A stretch of DNA of 64,000 bases from Pegea sp. RAD2-039. Lineage: Eukaryota; Chordata; Thaliacea; Salpida; Salpidae. Below the pieces are notes generated by a model that saw only the letters and a program-made list of their open reading frames with translations, was not told where the DNA came from and ran no database searches. Positions 62,515-64,000 of the stretch are shown here, piece by piece. The stretch's first letter is position 1. Every line of letters begins with the position of its first letter. The stretch spans positions 3,343,001 to 3,407,000 of the forward strand of contig JAQGEQ010000192.1 of assembly GCA_034620365.1 (NCBI GenBank), in the 5' to 3' direction. The translations under genes and the position numbers were made by a program.

Positions 62515-64000
62515 GTTAGTTAAGCATAGTCTAGGGATTTTTGGCAATATATCTATTGTGATTATTTATAATTTTTGTTGTTTGGATTGCATACGATTAA
62601 TTGATAGAGGTTATATAAGTATATAAGAATTAATTTTTAAAGTAAATTATTAAACTCTTAAAAATTGAGCTAATTCTTTTTATCTAACTTTTTATAAATC
62701 GGGATTTTTTAGAAACTTTTTATTCTACTTTTAAACTTGTTTAGCTTATATAAAACTTTGGTGTCCAGCTGATTTTGATAAATATAAAACTTTGAAGACT
62801 TGTAGAGGTTTTAGTTGACAAGTTACAAAAAACATATTTGATTTGAATTAAAATAAGATCTTTTTAAAAGGTTGCAATTGTTTATTCAAGTTTTTAATAC
62901 CGTTCAAATATTTAATTTAAAAGTTAGTGTTTGAAATTTTTCATAAAAAAACTTGTATATTTTGCTACAAAGAAAGAAATTTAATTTAAAACGAGAAAAA
63001 GTTTTTGAACTTTTAAAGTTTATAGTTTTGAAGATAATTTCTTTTATTTGTTTAAGAACGTCATCACCTGAAAAATGTTTTTTTTTCAGAAATTTTTGTT
63101 TTGAATTGATTTGTATCTTCTACTAGTCAGTAAATCATAGGTTAAAAGTATTTTCTTGTATTTATATATATACTGTTTTTCTTTGACATTAGACTTGGTA
63201 AAAAGAACATTTAATAAAATTTATTGTTTTAATTCTAAGAGCAAAGGAAGTTTTCGAAAACAAAAATTGATATTTGAAACAAATGCTTTTTAAAACAACT
63301 ATTTCAAGATATCCATATATAGAATTTGTATAAATCTGAATTGTTAACATTAAAATGCTCACAATGTGATTCCATTTGAAATAATTTGTAAATAACGAAT
63401 TTTCTCAATTAATTCATATTTTCATGACGCAAATGTTTTAATCATCTTACAATTATTAAAGTGGCTGTAACACACACTTATTATTTATTTATTAATTATT
63501 TCTTCATCTTATTTTACAACTTCGAAACATTTTGGGTTTGCTCAAAATCAATTTTGATTTAGAAAGAAAAAAGTTTTGAAAATTAAATCAAATTTTCTTT
63601 ATATGAATTTAATAAAAAAAAACTTACAACTTTTACACTTTCAAATGTTACTCGTGTTAATATAAACTTTATTTCCGCTAAGTCTTATTTTCCTGCGTGC
63701 TATTACAAGAGATCAAATTTACAAAAGCTCAATTCAAGATATGACTTGAATACAATTTATTAGAAAAACTTCTCTGTCTACATTTGATCTACAAAACTTT
63801 TCATTCTACTTTTTGCTCTATATGTTTGTTCACTCAATTTCTTTTTGTCAACATTTTAAACATTTGCAATTATGAACTCAATTGATTATCTCTTTAGAAT
63901 TGTTTCGACGACAATTTGTACCAAACTAATTAGACATTAGCTTCGCACTTGTTTGTTGCAAATATTGATATCTTCAATCTAACCTTCTTCAGGAAACTTA
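62515..64000 (+). other. CSNK1G intron, continuing past the window
   Basis: The donor is G|gttagtta. The next expected peptide (E-Q-S-R-R-D-D-L-E-A) is not found in any frame to position 64000, so this intron is at least 1.49 kb. Nothing else is recognised in it. Confidence 0.7.

Overview
The window is a stretch of animal nuclear genome: strongly AT-rich, with spliced genes carrying GT..AG introns (mostly 50-150 nt, some above 1 kb), AATAAA-type poly(A) signals, a nuclear tRNA-Leu gene and decayed non-LTR retrotransposons. I can name thirteen protein genes with good support. Two of them, CFAP91 and ANKMY1, are linked to cilia or belong to ciliated-cell gene sets, and with UBASH3, NPEPL1, TRIAP1 and CK1 gamma they point to a metazoan. 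The species is not identifiable by eye. An AT-rich invertebrate (for example a cnidarian or flatworm-like lineage) is my inference.

Layout. 0-2.3 kb: a possible edge of a tyrosine-phosphatase gene, a CR1/L2-like LINE tail and tRNA-Leu(UAG). 2.4-6.9 kb (minus): RAB3GAP1 and mitochondrial ribosomal protein mRpS26. 9.2-13.0 kb (plus): UBASH3/Sts. 16.0-18.8 kb (plus): RIC8/synembryn, convergent with SF3B5 (minus, 19.4-19.8 kb). 21.9-27.7 kb (plus): ANKMY1 (MORN, ankyrin and MYND domains). 30.7-36.5 kb (plus): NPEPL1, TRIAP1, PIGM and NIT2; the first three are single-exon and TRIAP1 and PIGM lie very close together. 36.9-39.2 kb: a rearranged and nested retrotransposon block. 39.5-43.5 kb (minus): CFAP91. 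45.1-47.2 kb (minus): eIF5. 48.7-51.1 kb: decayed RTE elements. 51.9-55.1 kb (minus): FNTB. 59.9 kb to beyond the right edge (plus): casein kinase 1 gamma, truncated by the window.

The genes do not form one pathway. They are housekeeping and signalling genes: G-protein chaperoning (RIC8), Rab regulation (RAB3GAP1), protein prenylation (FNTB), GPI synthesis (PIGM), translation (eIF5, mRpS26), splicing (SF3B5), metabolite repair (NIT2), mitochondrial lipid transfer (TRIAP1) and cilia (CFAP91, probably ANKMY1). Exon chains given here were built by hand from splice signals, reading-frame continuity and remembered family sequences; phases were checked exon by exon and every chain closes in frame.

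No previously undescribed system is evident. The most interesting material is (1) an RTE element with an RT segment inverted and another RTE 3-prime end apparently inserted in its endonuclease domain, (2) a CR1/L2-like tail repeat present three times, (3) unusual gene starts (an ATG-only first coding exon in RAB3GAP1, a probably split start codon in NIT2), and (4) active-site motif changes in UBASH3 (RHA for RHG) and CK1 gamma (DYG for DFG).
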